A DNA stretch of 49,846 bases from Pseudomonadota bacterium (GTDB lineage: Bacteria > Pseudomonadota > Gammaproteobacteria > Acidiferrobacterales > Acidiferrobacteraceae): assembly GCA_021794275.1 (NCBI GenBank), contig JAJYRD010000012.1, forward strand, positions 1 to 49,846, in the 5' to 3' direction. Below, one piece after another: positions 24,042-31,589 of this stretch; the stretch's first letter is position 1; every line of letters begins with the position of its first letter. A program made the position numbers and the translations under genes. The notes below the pieces were generated by a model, which was not told where the DNA came from, made no database searches, and saw nothing but the letters and a program-made list of their open reading frames with translations.

Positions 24042-24362
24042 ATGAAAAATCGCAGGAATCTTCCGATGGTCTTGGCTTTGTGGGCGCTGGCAGCGGCGCC
24101 GGTCTGGGCGGGGACGCTTTCGACTACGGGCGGCGGGGGCGGAGCGAGTCGTGGCGCCCAAAGCCTGCACAAGCAGATCGCCTCACCGGAAAACGGCTAT
24201 TTCTCGCCGCGCGCGCAATTCAATGGTGCCGGCGCCACCGTCACAAACCCGGTTGGTGGCTATGGGGCAAACGGCTTCATGTCTCCGTCCGGGCAGGTCA
24301 TGTCTGGTTCCCAAGCAGGGGCGGGCTCACCGGGTATGAATGGGTCGGGTGCGCCTTACTAA
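24042..24362 (+). CDS. Small secreted Gly/Ser-rich protein
   Basis: The product is 106 residues with a signal peptide (NLPMVLALWALAAAPVWAG). The mature part is short and of low complexity: LSTTGGGGGASRGAQSLHKQ, then ASPENGYFSPRAQFNGAG and a Gly/Asn/Ser tail. No cysteine or enzymatic motif is present. ATG 24042 has GGAGAG upstream. It lies 71 bases after the previous secreted protein and 29 bases before a likely outer-membrane protein, all on the same strand. It could be a structural or matrix component, but that is inference from composition and context. Confidence 0.65.
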   Translation: MKNRRNLPMVLALWALAAAPVWAGTLSTTGGGGGASRGAQSLHKQIASPENGYFSPRAQFNGAGATVTNPVGGYGANGFMSPSGQVMSGSQAGAGSPGMNGSGAPY

Positions 24363-24391
24363 GAATGGCTGACAGCGGTTAAGGGGGGGTT

Positions 24392-25150
24392 GTGAACAAG
24401 AGAATACAAGCAATGACGGTGGTCATGGGGATGGTGGTCGGTATGGGTGGGGCGCAGGCGGCGATCTTCGGGGGCGTGGATGCGGGCGCGCTCTGGGAAA
24501 GCAACTTCAACGGAGCGACTATGGGAACCGCGGCCCAATCCGTGCTTATGGGCGTCTATTCGGGCTACGTCGGGGGCTATAAAGGCTTCGACCACAATCG
24601 CGGCGCGTGGGTCGGATCGGTGAATCTGCAAGCCAATCGCCTGCGCCGCTACACGGTCCTTGATAACGACGTCTTCGGAGGTTCGGTCGGTGTGTTTCAC
24701 GATCTGGGGAAGAAGGCTTCGATGCTCGCGACCGTGGGTGGGCAGGCGATTCGATTTAGCGACAGCGTTCGCGACCTCGCGACTTATATGGTGCGGCTAC
24801 ACTTCAAGGAGGGCAGCAAAACGCTCTGGGTGGGTGAGACCGGCGAATATGACGACGCCCGTGGGCAAGAGAACTTCAGCACGTACCATGGTTACAGCGC
24901 CACCCTCGCCGTCAACTGGAAGCCCATCGCTTCGGATGTGATCACGCTCTCGGCGGCGCGCGCACACGATCGCTACAACGTGCCGACAGCCTCGATCCGG
25001 ACCTCGGACGCGGGTAGTCTCGGCTGGCTCCAGGAACTTGGGCACGGGATCTATGTGCGCGCCCAGGCGAGTCGCGAGTATGTGAAAGTGGCGGGTGGCC
25101 CGGGGTTTCATACCACGATCTACGCTGCCGGTCTCGGGGCCGCGATCTAG
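24392..25150 (+). CDS. Probable outer-membrane beta-barrel protein
   Basis: After a signal peptide (AMTVVMGMVVGMGGAQA), the 230-residue mature chain is made of alternating polar and hydrophobic short strands with many Gly, Tyr and Phe and turn-like DN or GE pairs (for example GSVNLQANRLRRYTVLDND, YMVRLHFKEGSKTLWVGE and YSATLAVNWKPIASDVITLS). Strand ends such as VRAQASREYVKVAGG occur near the C-terminus. This pattern suggests an 8-12-stranded barrel. No family was recognised. The start GTG 24392 follows a G-rich stretch. It shares strand and spacing with the secreted proteins before it and the CBM48/sigma genes after it. Confidence 0.6.
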   Translation: MNKRIQAMTVVMGMVVGMGGAQAAIFGGVDAGALWESNFNGATMGTAAQSVLMGVYSGYVGGYKGFDHNRGAWVGSVNLQANRLRRYTVLDNDVFGGSVGVFHDLGKKASMLATVGGQAIRFSDSVRDLATYMVRLHFKEGSKTLWVGETGEYDDARGQENFSTYHGYSATLAVNWKPIASDVITLSAARAHDRYNVPTASIRTSDAGSLGWLQELGHGIYVRAQASREYVKVAGGPGFHTTIYAAGLGAAI

Positions 25151-25190
25151 GGGCTTTGGCGGGGGTCGGGAGGGTTGCTATAGTGGGCGC

Positions 25191-25526
25191 ATGGCAGGAA
25201 GAGATAGGCGGGAAAGGGGTCGGCGGTGCGCAATGGCGTGCGTCCTCCTGGTCTTGGGGCTCGGTGGCGCTACGGCGCACGAGGTCCCCTTTCGCCTGCA
25301 TGCCCCCGGAGCGCGCAAGGTGTTCGTATGTGGCAGTTTCAGTCATTGGCAATGCCTTGCGCTCCAGCGTGGCCGCAGCGGGGTGTTCCGGCGCCGCGTA
25401 GCGGTGGCGCCGGGCCTTTATGAGTACGGGTTCCGAGTCGATGGGCGTTGGCGGCTCAACCGGCGCGCGCCACGGGTGGCGGACGGTTTCGGCGGGCATG
25501 ACGACTTGCTCACGGTGGGCCGGTGA
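25191..25526 (+). CDS. Secreted single-domain CBM48 (glycogen-binding-like) protein
   Basis: A 111-residue protein: a hydrophobic segment (ACVLLVLGLGGATA) acts as a signal peptide, followed by one immunoglobulin-like CBM48/AMPK-type domain. The markers are KVFVCGSFSHWQCLALQR, then GVFRRRVAVAPGLYEYGFRVDGRW and the end VADGFGGHDDLLTVG. Such domains bind alpha-glucans in starch and glycogen enzymes; here no catalytic domain is attached. The C-terminal DGFGG..L..VG block is shared with the anti-sigma protein at 26146. ATG 25191 is listed; ATG 25233 would give a shorter, cleaner signal peptide, and a TATAGT box just before 25191 would fit that choice. Confidence 0.75.
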   Translation: MAGRDRRERGRRCAMACVLLVLGLGGATAHEVPFRLHAPGARKVFVCGSFSHWQCLALQRGRSGVFRRRVAVAPGLYEYGFRVDGRWRLNRRAPRVADGFGGHDDLLTVGR

Positions 25527-25589
25527 CCGGAGGGGATTATCGGCCGCGCCTCGGGCTGCGGATCGGACGGGGTGAGGAAGGCCGAGCCG

Positions 25590-26165
25590 GTGGAGGGTCA
25601 GGACCATGGAGATGACGATGAGCGCAATTGGATCGCGCGTTGTCGGGCGGGGGACAGGTCGGCGTTTCGGCCGCTTGTCGGCCGTTATGCGCGCATGGTG
25701 CATGGCGTCATCGCACGGCTTGCGCCGCAGGCGGACGTCGATGATCTGGCCCAGCAGACCTTTCTCGCGGCCTTCGAGCATCTCGATCAGTACCGCGAAG
25801 GGGCGCGCTTTTCGACCTGGCTTTGTCAGATCGCAGTCAATAAGACCCGCGATGAGCGCCGCGCGGCCAGGCATAGGCCCGAACTCCGGGGAGAAGATGA
25901 CTACGACGAGCGCAGCGTCGATGGACCCGAGGACGAGGCGCTCGGGCGCGAGCGCGGACAGGGATTGGCATCCGCTCTCGGGCAACTGGGGGCGGGGGAT
26001 CGGGAGCTGCTGGTGTTGAAGTATGTCATGGAGGAAAGTTTCGATACGGTGGCGGAGATTTTGGGGACGAGCGTCGGGGCGGCGAAGGTCCGGGCCCTCC
26101 GAGCGCGCGATCGGTTACGGCAGATTCTGAACAAGAGCAACGCATATGGCGGGCGAGAGGGATAG
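25590..26165 (+). CDS. ECF-type RNA polymerase sigma factor
   Basis: A 191-residue sigma-70 family protein with regions 2 and 4 only. Region 2 has RCRAGDRSAFRPLVGRYARM, DVDDLAQQTFLAAFEHLDQY and ARFSTWLCQIAVNKTRDERR. Region 4 has LGAGDRELLVLKYVMEESFD and GTSVGAAKVRALRARDRLRQ. It is clearly distinct from the RpoE at 5461. GTG 25590 was chosen because GGAAGG lies eight bases before it; GTG 25572 is also in frame. The 3' end overlaps the next gene by 20 bases, the usual sign of a sigma/anti-sigma pair. Its regulon is unknown, but an ECF-like promoter is found at 23142. Confidence 0.88.
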   Translation: MEGQDHGDDDERNWIARCRAGDRSAFRPLVGRYARMVHGVIARLAPQADVDDLAQQTFLAAFEHLDQYREGARFSTWLCQIAVNKTRDERRAARHRPELRGEDDYDERSVDGPEDEALGRERGQGLASALGQLGAGDRELLVLKYVMEESFDTVAEILGTSVGAAKVRALRARDRLRQILNKSNAYGGREG

Positions 26166-26667
26166 ATCGCTTTCAGAATCCGAGGTCGAGGCCGCCCTCA
26201 AGGCGTGGTCGGGGCCCGCCGTGGCCGACGATTTCGTGGACCGCGTCATGGCGCGCGTCGAGGCGGTCGCGGCGGAGCGTGCATCGCCGCGGCGCCGGAA
26301 ACTGGCCGTCTGGGCGATGGCCGCCGGAGTCGCGATCCTCGCAGCCGGTGTGCTTGTGCGCATGGCCATGACGCCGGCTTTGCCGCCGGGTACGCGGCTC
26401 GTGCGTTTTGTGCTCGATATGCCGCATGCCGAGCAGGTGGCGCTAGCGGGCAGTTTCAACGATTGGGGGCGCCGGATCGCGCTACATGCGCACGGCCACG
26501 GCCTCTGGACCGTACGTATCCCCTTGCGCGCCGGCCAATACAGCTATGTATTCGTGGTGAATGGGCATCGCGTCATCGCCGATCCCCATGCCGAGGGCTA
26601 CCGCCCGGATGGTTTTGGCGGGCGCAACTCTTTGATCATCGTGGGATCGTCGGGGGTGGCGGCATGA
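26146..26667 (+). CDS. Anti-sigma factor with periplasmic CBM48 domain
   Basis: A 173-residue one-pass membrane protein. The N-terminal cytoplasmic part (about residues 1-50) has SESEVEAALKAWSGPAVADDFVDRV, reminiscent of short anti-sigma domains. One helix at about 53-71 (LAVWAMAAGVAILAAGVLV) is followed by a CBM48-like domain at about 84-170: RLVRFVLDMPHAEQVALAGS then FNDWGRR, GLWTVRIPLRAGQYSYVFVVNG and DGFGGRNSLIIVG. Overlap with the sigma gene by 20 bases supports the pairing. The fused glycogen-binding-like domain would let an extracytoplasmic glucan or a partner protein control the sigma factor. That function is inferred from architecture. The stop overlaps the next start (ATGA). Confidence 0.78.
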   Translation: MAGERDRSLSESEVEAALKAWSGPAVADDFVDRVMARVEAVAAERASPRRRKLAVWAMAAGVAILAAGVLVRMAMTPALPPGTRLVRFVLDMPHAEQVALAGSFNDWGRRIALHAHGHGLWTVRIPLRAGQYSYVFVVNGHRVIADPHAEGYRPDGFGGRNSLIIVGSSGVAA

Positions 26668-27512
26668 AGCGCGCGCCGATTCTGCTCTGTGCGTGGCTCG
26701 CCGTGGCGGCCCCGGGCATGGCCTGCGCCGCGGGATCTTTGACGGCGACCTTGCACCATGCGGGGGTGGCGGGCGTCCAGGCGCGGCGGCTGGCGCACAT
26801 GGCGCGCGCGGATGGCGTGCCGACGAAGACGGTGCTGGGATGGGCCCATCATTTCGCCGGCCTGCACAGCGAGGGCTTGCCCGTGTCGCTCGCCGTGGAG
26901 CAGGTCTTCGAGGGCTTGATGAAAGGGGTGGCGCCGGGGCGTATCACGGCGGCGCTGCGTGTGTTTGGGGACGATTTGCGTTCGGCGCGCCAGGCCCTGG
27001 ATCGTCATGCGACTCCGGGTTCCGTGCTTGGGCATCCGCGCACGAGCCGTCGTGCCCTATCGGACCTCGTGATCGCGGGCCGCGAGGGTATCCGTGGGCG
27101 ATCGCTGGACCGCCTGCTCGGCACCGGGCGCTTGTCGGTTTTGCAGGTGGCGACCTACACGCAGGTGGCGGCGGATCTGCGCGGCTGGGGTGTCGGGCGC
27201 GCGCGCGTGGTGCGCCTGCTCGGGCGCGCTCGTAAGGCTGGCGTGTCCGATAAGCGGCTCTTTGCGCTCGACGCCAAACTCGGGCGGCAGGCGGCGCAAG
27301 GGCGCAGTCCGCGCGCTTTGGGGCGGGATGTGAGCGAGGGGCTGGGTCTTGGGCCTTCCGGCGGCGTGGGAGGGGGTTTTGGGGCGGGCGCCATGCCGGG
27401 CCCATCGGGCACCATGGGTAGCCCTGGCGGAGATTTCAGTGGGCCGGCGGGCGCTGGAGGGGGGTCCGGGGCGCCTGGCGGGATGGGGGCGCCCCCGATG
27501 GGGGGGCCGTGA
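26664..27512 (+). CDS. Secreted helical protein with Gly/Pro/Met-rich tail
   Basis: The product is 282 residues, starting at ATG 26664 inside the stop codon of the anti-sigma gene. A signal peptide (MKRAPILLCAWLAVAAPGMACA) leads to an alpha-helical body with repeated G-V-P/G-R patterns (AVEQVFEGLMKGVAPGRITA, RRALSDLVIAGREGIRGRSL, QVAADLRGWGVGRARVVRLL). From about residue 225 the tail is almost only Gly, Ala, Pro, Ser and Met (GAGAMPGPSGTMGSPGGDF onward). The design is the same as in the protein at 23224, with at most weak similarity in the body. Translational coupling to the anti-sigma factor suggests it is part of the same signalling or surface system. Confidence 0.7.
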   Translation: MKRAPILLCAWLAVAAPGMACAAGSLTATLHHAGVAGVQARRLAHMARADGVPTKTVLGWAHHFAGLHSEGLPVSLAVEQVFEGLMKGVAPGRITAALRVFGDDLRSARQALDRHATPGSVLGHPRTSRRALSDLVIAGREGIRGRSLDRLLGTGRLSVLQVATYTQVAADLRGWGVGRARVVRLLGRARKAGVSDKRLFALDAKLGRQAAQGRSPRALGRDVSEGLGLGPSGGVGGGFGAGAMPGPSGTMGSPGGDFSGPAGAGGGSGAPGGMGAPPMGGP

Positions 27513-27515
27513 TAG

Positions 27516-27781
27516 CGCGCGCCGGGCAATCGCCGGGCGCGAGATGTACGGCCTGTGGATTCACAGGCCACCGAGACCTCGTGGGTGCGACCCACATGCA
27601 CCCGCTCGCGTTCGGTCAAGTGGTGCCGTTTCCCAAGCGCATCACGTATCTCCGTCCGGGACATCTCCGGCGGAGTAGTCGCCTGGATACGGGCCCATGT
27701 TGTCTAGCACCGACACGGAATCAAGCGCCGCAGGATGTTTCTCTGTGGGTTCTCCGGAACATGTCCACGGACCGTGTTTAG
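27516..27781 (+). pseudogene. tnpB: 3' fragment of tnpB (RNA-guided nuclease of an IS200/IS605-type element)
   Basis: The frame ending at TAG 27779-27781 encodes RCTACGFTGHRDLVGATHM followed by HPLAFG. That is the C-terminal zinc-finger half (second CxxC) and the last RuvC Asp region of TnpB, where most members have AD..GA.N. It continues with the Arg/Ser-rich tail LRPGHLRRSSRLDTG seen in some TnpB groups. Everything upstream of the zinc finger is missing: the previous secreted-protein gene ends at 27512, only a few bases away. So this is the scar of a deletion, not a working nuclease. The right-end structure of the element follows at 27792. Confidence 0.8.
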
Positions 27782-27791
27782 GGCGTTAGAA

Positions 27792-27822
27792 GCCACCCGC
27801 TTGAGTGGGTTGGGAGTGCCAC
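27792..27822 (+). mobile_element. Right-end hairpin of the tnpB element
   Basis: CC-A-CCC (27793-27798) pairs with GGG-T-(T)-GG (27807-27813), followed by GGGAGTGCCAC ending near 27822. This is the same hairpin-then-GGAG arrangement seen at 112-155. In intact elements this is also the 3' part of the guide-RNA scaffold, so a relic omega-RNA could read guide bases from 27823 on, i.e. from the end of uup. Confidence 0.5.
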
Positions 27823-29736
27823 TTAAGGGGACTCCAGGCTCTCCCACCGAGCATAGCACTCGGCCAGCGCCTTGTCGGTCGCCGCCAAGCGCTCGAAGAG
27901 GCGGGTGACCTCGGCTGGATCCTTCTCATAGAGTCCGGGGTCAGCCACCGCGGCCTGAAGCGTAGCCTGCTCGCGCTCGAGGACCTCTATGCGCGCGGGC
28001 ATCTCATCGATCTCGCGTTGTTCTTTATACGGGCGCTTGCGGCGGCTCGCGGTCGCAGGCCTTTCGGGTGGCGTCCCCAGAGGCCCCCTTTGGGGTGCCG
28101 GTTTGGGCGTCGCGGACGATGGTGTCTCACCCGATGCTGGTGCAACCGACGGTGGCGGAAGGTCGCTGTAGCCGCCCACATATTCGTGGACTCCGCCGCG
28201 ACCGTCGAATAGCCACGTGCTCGTCGCCACATGGTCTATGAATGCACGGTCGTGGCTTACGAGGAGGATGGTGCCCGCAAACTCCATCAAGGTCTCCTCG
28301 AGGAGTTCGAGGGTGTCGGCGTCGAGGTCGTTGGTCGGCTCGTCCAGGATCAGCACGTTGGCGGGTTTGGCGAAGAGCCGCGCGAGTAACAGCCGGTTGC
28401 GTTCCCCGCCCGAGAGCATGCTGACCGGGGAGCGCAGGCGTTCCGGCGGGAAGAGAAAGCGTCGCAGATAACCCGCGACATGCTCCTGGCGGTCGCCGAC
28501 TGTGATTGTCATCTTGCCTTCACCCACGCTGTCCATGACGGTGGCATCGGGATCGAGCTGTTCACGTTGTTGATCGAAATACGCGGCCTCGAGCTTGGTG
28601 CCGCGTCGCACCAAGCCGCTCTGTGGCGTCTCGTTGCCCAAGAGGGCGCGCAGGAGTGTCGACTTCCCGGCGCCGTTGGGTCCCACGAGCGCGATGCGGT
28701 CACCACGCTGCACGATCACACTGAAATCACGGATCATGACCCGGCCTTCGTAGGCGAGAGTGAGGTGCTCGGTCTCGAAGACGAGCTTGCCGGAGGCGTC
28801 GGCCGTCTCCAGGCGCAGTTCGGCGCGCCCCACGCGTTCGCGACGTGCCCGTCGCTCGCGGCGCATGGCCTCGAGGGCGCGCACCCGGCCCTCGTTGCGT
28901 GTGCGCCGGGCCTTGATACCTTGGCGGATCCACTTCTCCTCTTCGGACAGGCGCTTGTCGAACAGCGCGTCGCGGGCCTCCTCGGCGGCCAGCGCCTCGG
29001 CCTTGCGTCGCACATAATCCTCGTAGCCGCCGGGCCACGAAGCCAGGGTGCCACGGTCGAGTTCGACTATGCGGGTGGCGAGACGTTTCAGGAAGGCGCG
29101 GTCATGGGTCACGAAGAGTACGCCGCCTGCAAAGCTCGTGAGATAATTCTCGAGCCAGAGAATGGCGTCAATATCGAGATGGTTGGTGGGCTCATCGAGC
29201 AGTAGGAGGTCGGGTTCGGCCACGAGCGCCCGTCCGAGCATGACACGCCGCCGCCATCCCCCCGAAAGTTCGCCCATGCGCGCGTGGGGGTCCAGACCGA
29301 GATCCGTCATCACGGTCTGCACGCGCTGCTGGAACCGCCAGCCATCCTGGCTGTCCAGGATCTGCTGCACGGCGCCCAGGCGCGCAAGGTCATCAGCGCT
29401 CGCGCCTTCGGCAAGGCGTTCCGTCAGGCGTTCGTATTCGGCGAGCGCCGCGCCGAGCTCGGCGAGACCGCCCGCGACGATCTCATAGACATTGGCGGTG
29501 TCCGCGCAGGCCACCTCCTGGTCGAGAGTGGCGATGCGCGCCCCGGGTTGTAGCACGCGCGTGCCGGCATCGGGCTTTATCGTGCCCAAGACGATGCGCA
29601 GGAGCGAGGATTTGCCTTCGCCGTTGCGGCCTATGAGGGAGACCCGTTCACCGGCCTCGACCGCGAGCGAGGCGTGGTCGAGCAAGGGGTGGTGGCCGTA
29701 GGCGAGACTGATATCATCGAGACGCAATAGGGGCAT
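27823..29736 (-). CDS. uup: ABC-F ATPase Uup
   Basis: This is a soluble twin-ABC protein of the ABC-F family that acts on ribosomes; Uup also affects transposon excision and Holliday-junction processing in E. coli. Two ABC cassettes: Walker A GRNGEGKSS and signature LSGGWRRR with LLLDEPTNHLD, then GPNGAGKST and LSGGERNR with ILDEPTNDLD. The linker IRQGIKARRTRNEGRVRAL is a Uup hallmark. A C-terminal coiled coil (from about residue 560) ends CYARWESLES. ATG 29736 (MPLLRLDDISLAYG) is the family-like start; ATG 29760 is in frame. The stop abuts the tnpB right end, yet the C-terminus looks complete. Confidence 0.93.
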   Translation of the reverse strand: MPLLRLDDISLAYGHHPLLDHASLAVEAGERVSLIGRNGEGKSSLLRIVLGTIKPDAGTRVLQPGARIATLDQEVACADTANVYEIVAGGLAELGAALAEYERLTERLAEGASADDLARLGAVQQILDSQDGWRFQQRVQTVMTDLGLDPHARMGELSGGWRRRVMLGRALVAEPDLLLLDEPTNHLDIDAILWLENYLTSFAGGVLFVTHDRAFLKRLATRIVELDRGTLASWPGGYEDYVRRKAEALAAEEARDALFDKRLSEEEKWIRQGIKARRTRNEGRVRALEAMRRERRARRERVGRAELRLETADASGKLVFETEHLTLAYEGRVMIRDFSVIVQRGDRIALVGPNGAGKSTLLRALLGNETPQSGLVRRGTKLEAAYFDQQREQLDPDATVMDSVGEGKMTITVGDRQEHVAGYLRRFLFPPERLRSPVSMLSGGERNRLLLARLFAKPANVLILDEPTNDLDADTLELLEETLMEFAGTILLVSHDRAFIDHVATSTWLFDGRGGVHEYVGGYSDLPPPSVAPASGETPSSATPKPAPQRGPLGTPPERPATASRRKRPYKEQREIDEMPARIEVLEREQATLQAAVADPGLYEKDPAEVTRLFERLAATDKALAECYARWESLESP

Positions 29737-29777
29737 GAAAGGCTTTATCTGGTGCGGCATGGGCCGGGAAAGCCCGG

Positions 29778-29783
29778 TATAAT
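29778..29783 (+). promoter_or_regulatory. -10 box for the glutathione transferase gene
   Basis: A perfect TATAAT lies 55 bases before ATG 29838. The base run 17 bases upstream (CGGCAT) is a poor -35. Confidence 0.4.
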
Positions 29784-29837
29784 CGCAGGTCTGTGCGCAC
29801 GGGACAACGGCACCGCCGCCCGGCATCGGGGGAAAGC

Positions 29838-30524
29838 ATGCTCGACTTGTATTATTGGCCCACACCAAACGGCCACAAGGTGACGATCTTCATGGAGGAG
29901 GCGGGGCTCGCCTACCGCATCGTTCCCATCAATATCGGTCGTGGCGAACAGTTCGCCACGGATTTCCTGGCGATCGCCCCCAATAACCGCATGCCGGCCT
30001 TGGTCGACCCGGATGTTGACGGCGAACCGATCCGGCTTTTCGAATCGGGGGCCATCCTGCAGTATCTGGCCGAGAAGACCGGGCGCTTCCTCCCAGCCGA
30101 CGTTCGTGGCCGATTCGCGGTCCTCCAGTGGCTCTATTGGCAGATGGCAGGCCTCGGGCCCATGGCCGGCCAGAACCATCACTTCGGTCGCTACGCCCCC
30201 GAAAAGATTCCCTACGCCATAGATCGCTATGTGCGTGAGACCCGACGGCTCTATGGCGTGCTCGATAAGCGTCTCGCCGCAAGCCGCTATGTGGGTGGCA
30301 CGGAGTATACGATCGCCGATATGGCCTGCTATCCCTGGATCGTACCTCATCGCGATCAGCAGCAGGATCTGGGGACCTTCCCGCACCTGAAGCGTTGGTT
30401 TGAGGAGGTGGCGGCGCGGCCCGCGGTGGAGCGGGCCTATGCCCTCGGCGGTCGCATCGGGAAGGGGGGCGAGATGGACGAGGAGGCGCGGCGCCATCTT
30501 TTTGGCCAGGGCGCGCGCCCCTGA
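29838..30524 (+). CDS. Glutathione S-transferase-like protein (YfcG/YghU-type)
   Basis: The 228-residue product has a thioredoxin-fold N-terminal domain with LYYWPTPNGHKVTIFMEEAG, NNRMPALVD and the glutathione-binding ESGAILQYLAEKTGRFLP. A helical C-terminal domain includes GPMAGQNHHFGRYAPEK and YTIADMACYPWI. The TPNGHK motif in place of a catalytic Tyr or Ser is the YfcG/YghU (nu-class) type, known for disulfide-bond reductase activity with glutathione. ATG 29838 follows GGAAAG. It is divergent from uup and stands alone. A strong GC hairpin lies downstream at 30584-30604. Confidence 0.88.
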   Translation: MLDLYYWPTPNGHKVTIFMEEAGLAYRIVPINIGRGEQFATDFLAIAPNNRMPALVDPDVDGEPIRLFESGAILQYLAEKTGRFLPADVRGRFAVLQWLYWQMAGLGPMAGQNHHFGRYAPEKIPYAIDRYVRETRRLYGVLDKRLAASRYVGGTEYTIADMACYPWIVPHRDQQQDLGTFPHLKRWFEEVAARPAVERAYALGGRIGKGGEMDEEARRHLFGQGARP

Positions 30525-30880
30525 CAAGGACCCACGCGAGCCGGGGTTCGGTTGCGAGGCCCGGGACCTGTGGCAAGTGGTGTGGGCGCGCGTGGACCGC
30601 GCCCAAGGTCCCCGATCTTCCAGGGCTTGCGAGTCGCGGTCAGGGTTTGCGGGACCGCCGGGCCCTGGTCGCGCGTCCACGCGCCCGGGCGATCTAATAC
30701 GTGACACTCTCAACCCGCTACATAAAAACACTGATGCGCGGCGGCCGCGCCCCACGGTTTCAGGGGGGTCGGGCCGCGAGCGCTGTTATGTTCTGAAGGG
30801 CGATCATTTTTTGATATGGCGAAGCGCCGCGTCCGCGCGCCGCCTGCGTCTTTTGGCGAATCCATTGGGAGGGAGTTGCG
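30525..30880. other. Intergenic region with a strong hairpin
   Basis: No gene was found. GGGCGCG (30584-30590) and CGCGCCC (30598-30604) form a 7-bp stem with a 7-base loop and no T-run, a possible terminator for the preceding gene. The last 60 bases are A/T-richer and presumably hold the promoter of the YccF gene. Confidence 0.45.
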
Positions 30881-31282
30881 ATGTTTTCCTTGATCGGTAA
30901 TGTGTTGTGGTTCGTTCTGGGGGGTGCAGTGATGGGGCTTGCCTGGTGGCTTGCGGGCCTCCTCGCCCTCTTGTCCATCGTCGGCATCCCCTGGGCACGG
31001 GCGTGTTTCGTCATAGGCCAGTTCACCTTCTTCCCCTTCGGGCGCGAGGCGGTGAGCCGCAGCGCAGTGAGCGGTCGCCCGGATATCGGGACGGGCCCCC
31101 TCGGACTTGTGGGTAATGTTCTTTGGTTTCTCTTGCTTGGGGTGTGGCTTGCACTCGGCCATATCGTGTCGGCCTTCGCCAACTTCATCACCATCATCGG
31201 CATTCCGTTCGGCATCCAACATCTTAAGCTTGCGGTGATCGCGATGGCGCCGATCGGGATGACCGTCGTCGACAAGCGTTAG
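30881..31282 (+). CDS. yccF: YccF-family inner-membrane protein
   Basis: The 133-residue protein contains the YccF motif twice, as the family does: MFSLIGNVLWFVLGGAVMGL with IVGIPWARACFVIGQFTFFPFG, then GLVGNVLWFLLLGVWLALGH with IIGIPFGIQHLKLAVIAMAPIG. Each half has hydrophobic helices separated by a GIP turn. The role is unknown. ATG 30881 has GGGAGG upstream. It is flanked by long non-coding gaps, so it appears to be monocistronic. Confidence 0.88.
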   Translation: MFSLIGNVLWFVLGGAVMGLAWWLAGLLALLSIVGIPWARACFVIGQFTFFPFGREAVSRSAVSGRPDIGTGPLGLVGNVLWFLLLGVWLALGHIVSAFANFITIIGIPFGIQHLKLAVIAMAPIGMTVVDKR

Positions 31283-31589
31283 AGTCCTTGAGGGCGGCGC
31301 GCCCTCACCCACATGTCCTCCCGGACCGCTCGCGCCGGCATCGCAAGGGCCGCGCGACTTGCCGCACCTTGGGCGCCGAGCGATAGGGGGCCTGGACCCG
31401 GCCGGGGCAAGAGGCCCGCTTTCGGGCCCTTGATCTCAGCGTGACGGTTGTAAGCGGGCTCAGGCTTGGCGCTGCATGGCCTCTGGGATAAGCTTGCGCC
31501 GGGCCGTTCCGGTTCCTCCCATGGGGGTCGCGCGGCGCTTGAGAGTCGCGTGGCGCAAGGGCGGCGCGACCTTTACAGGGGTAGGGGTC

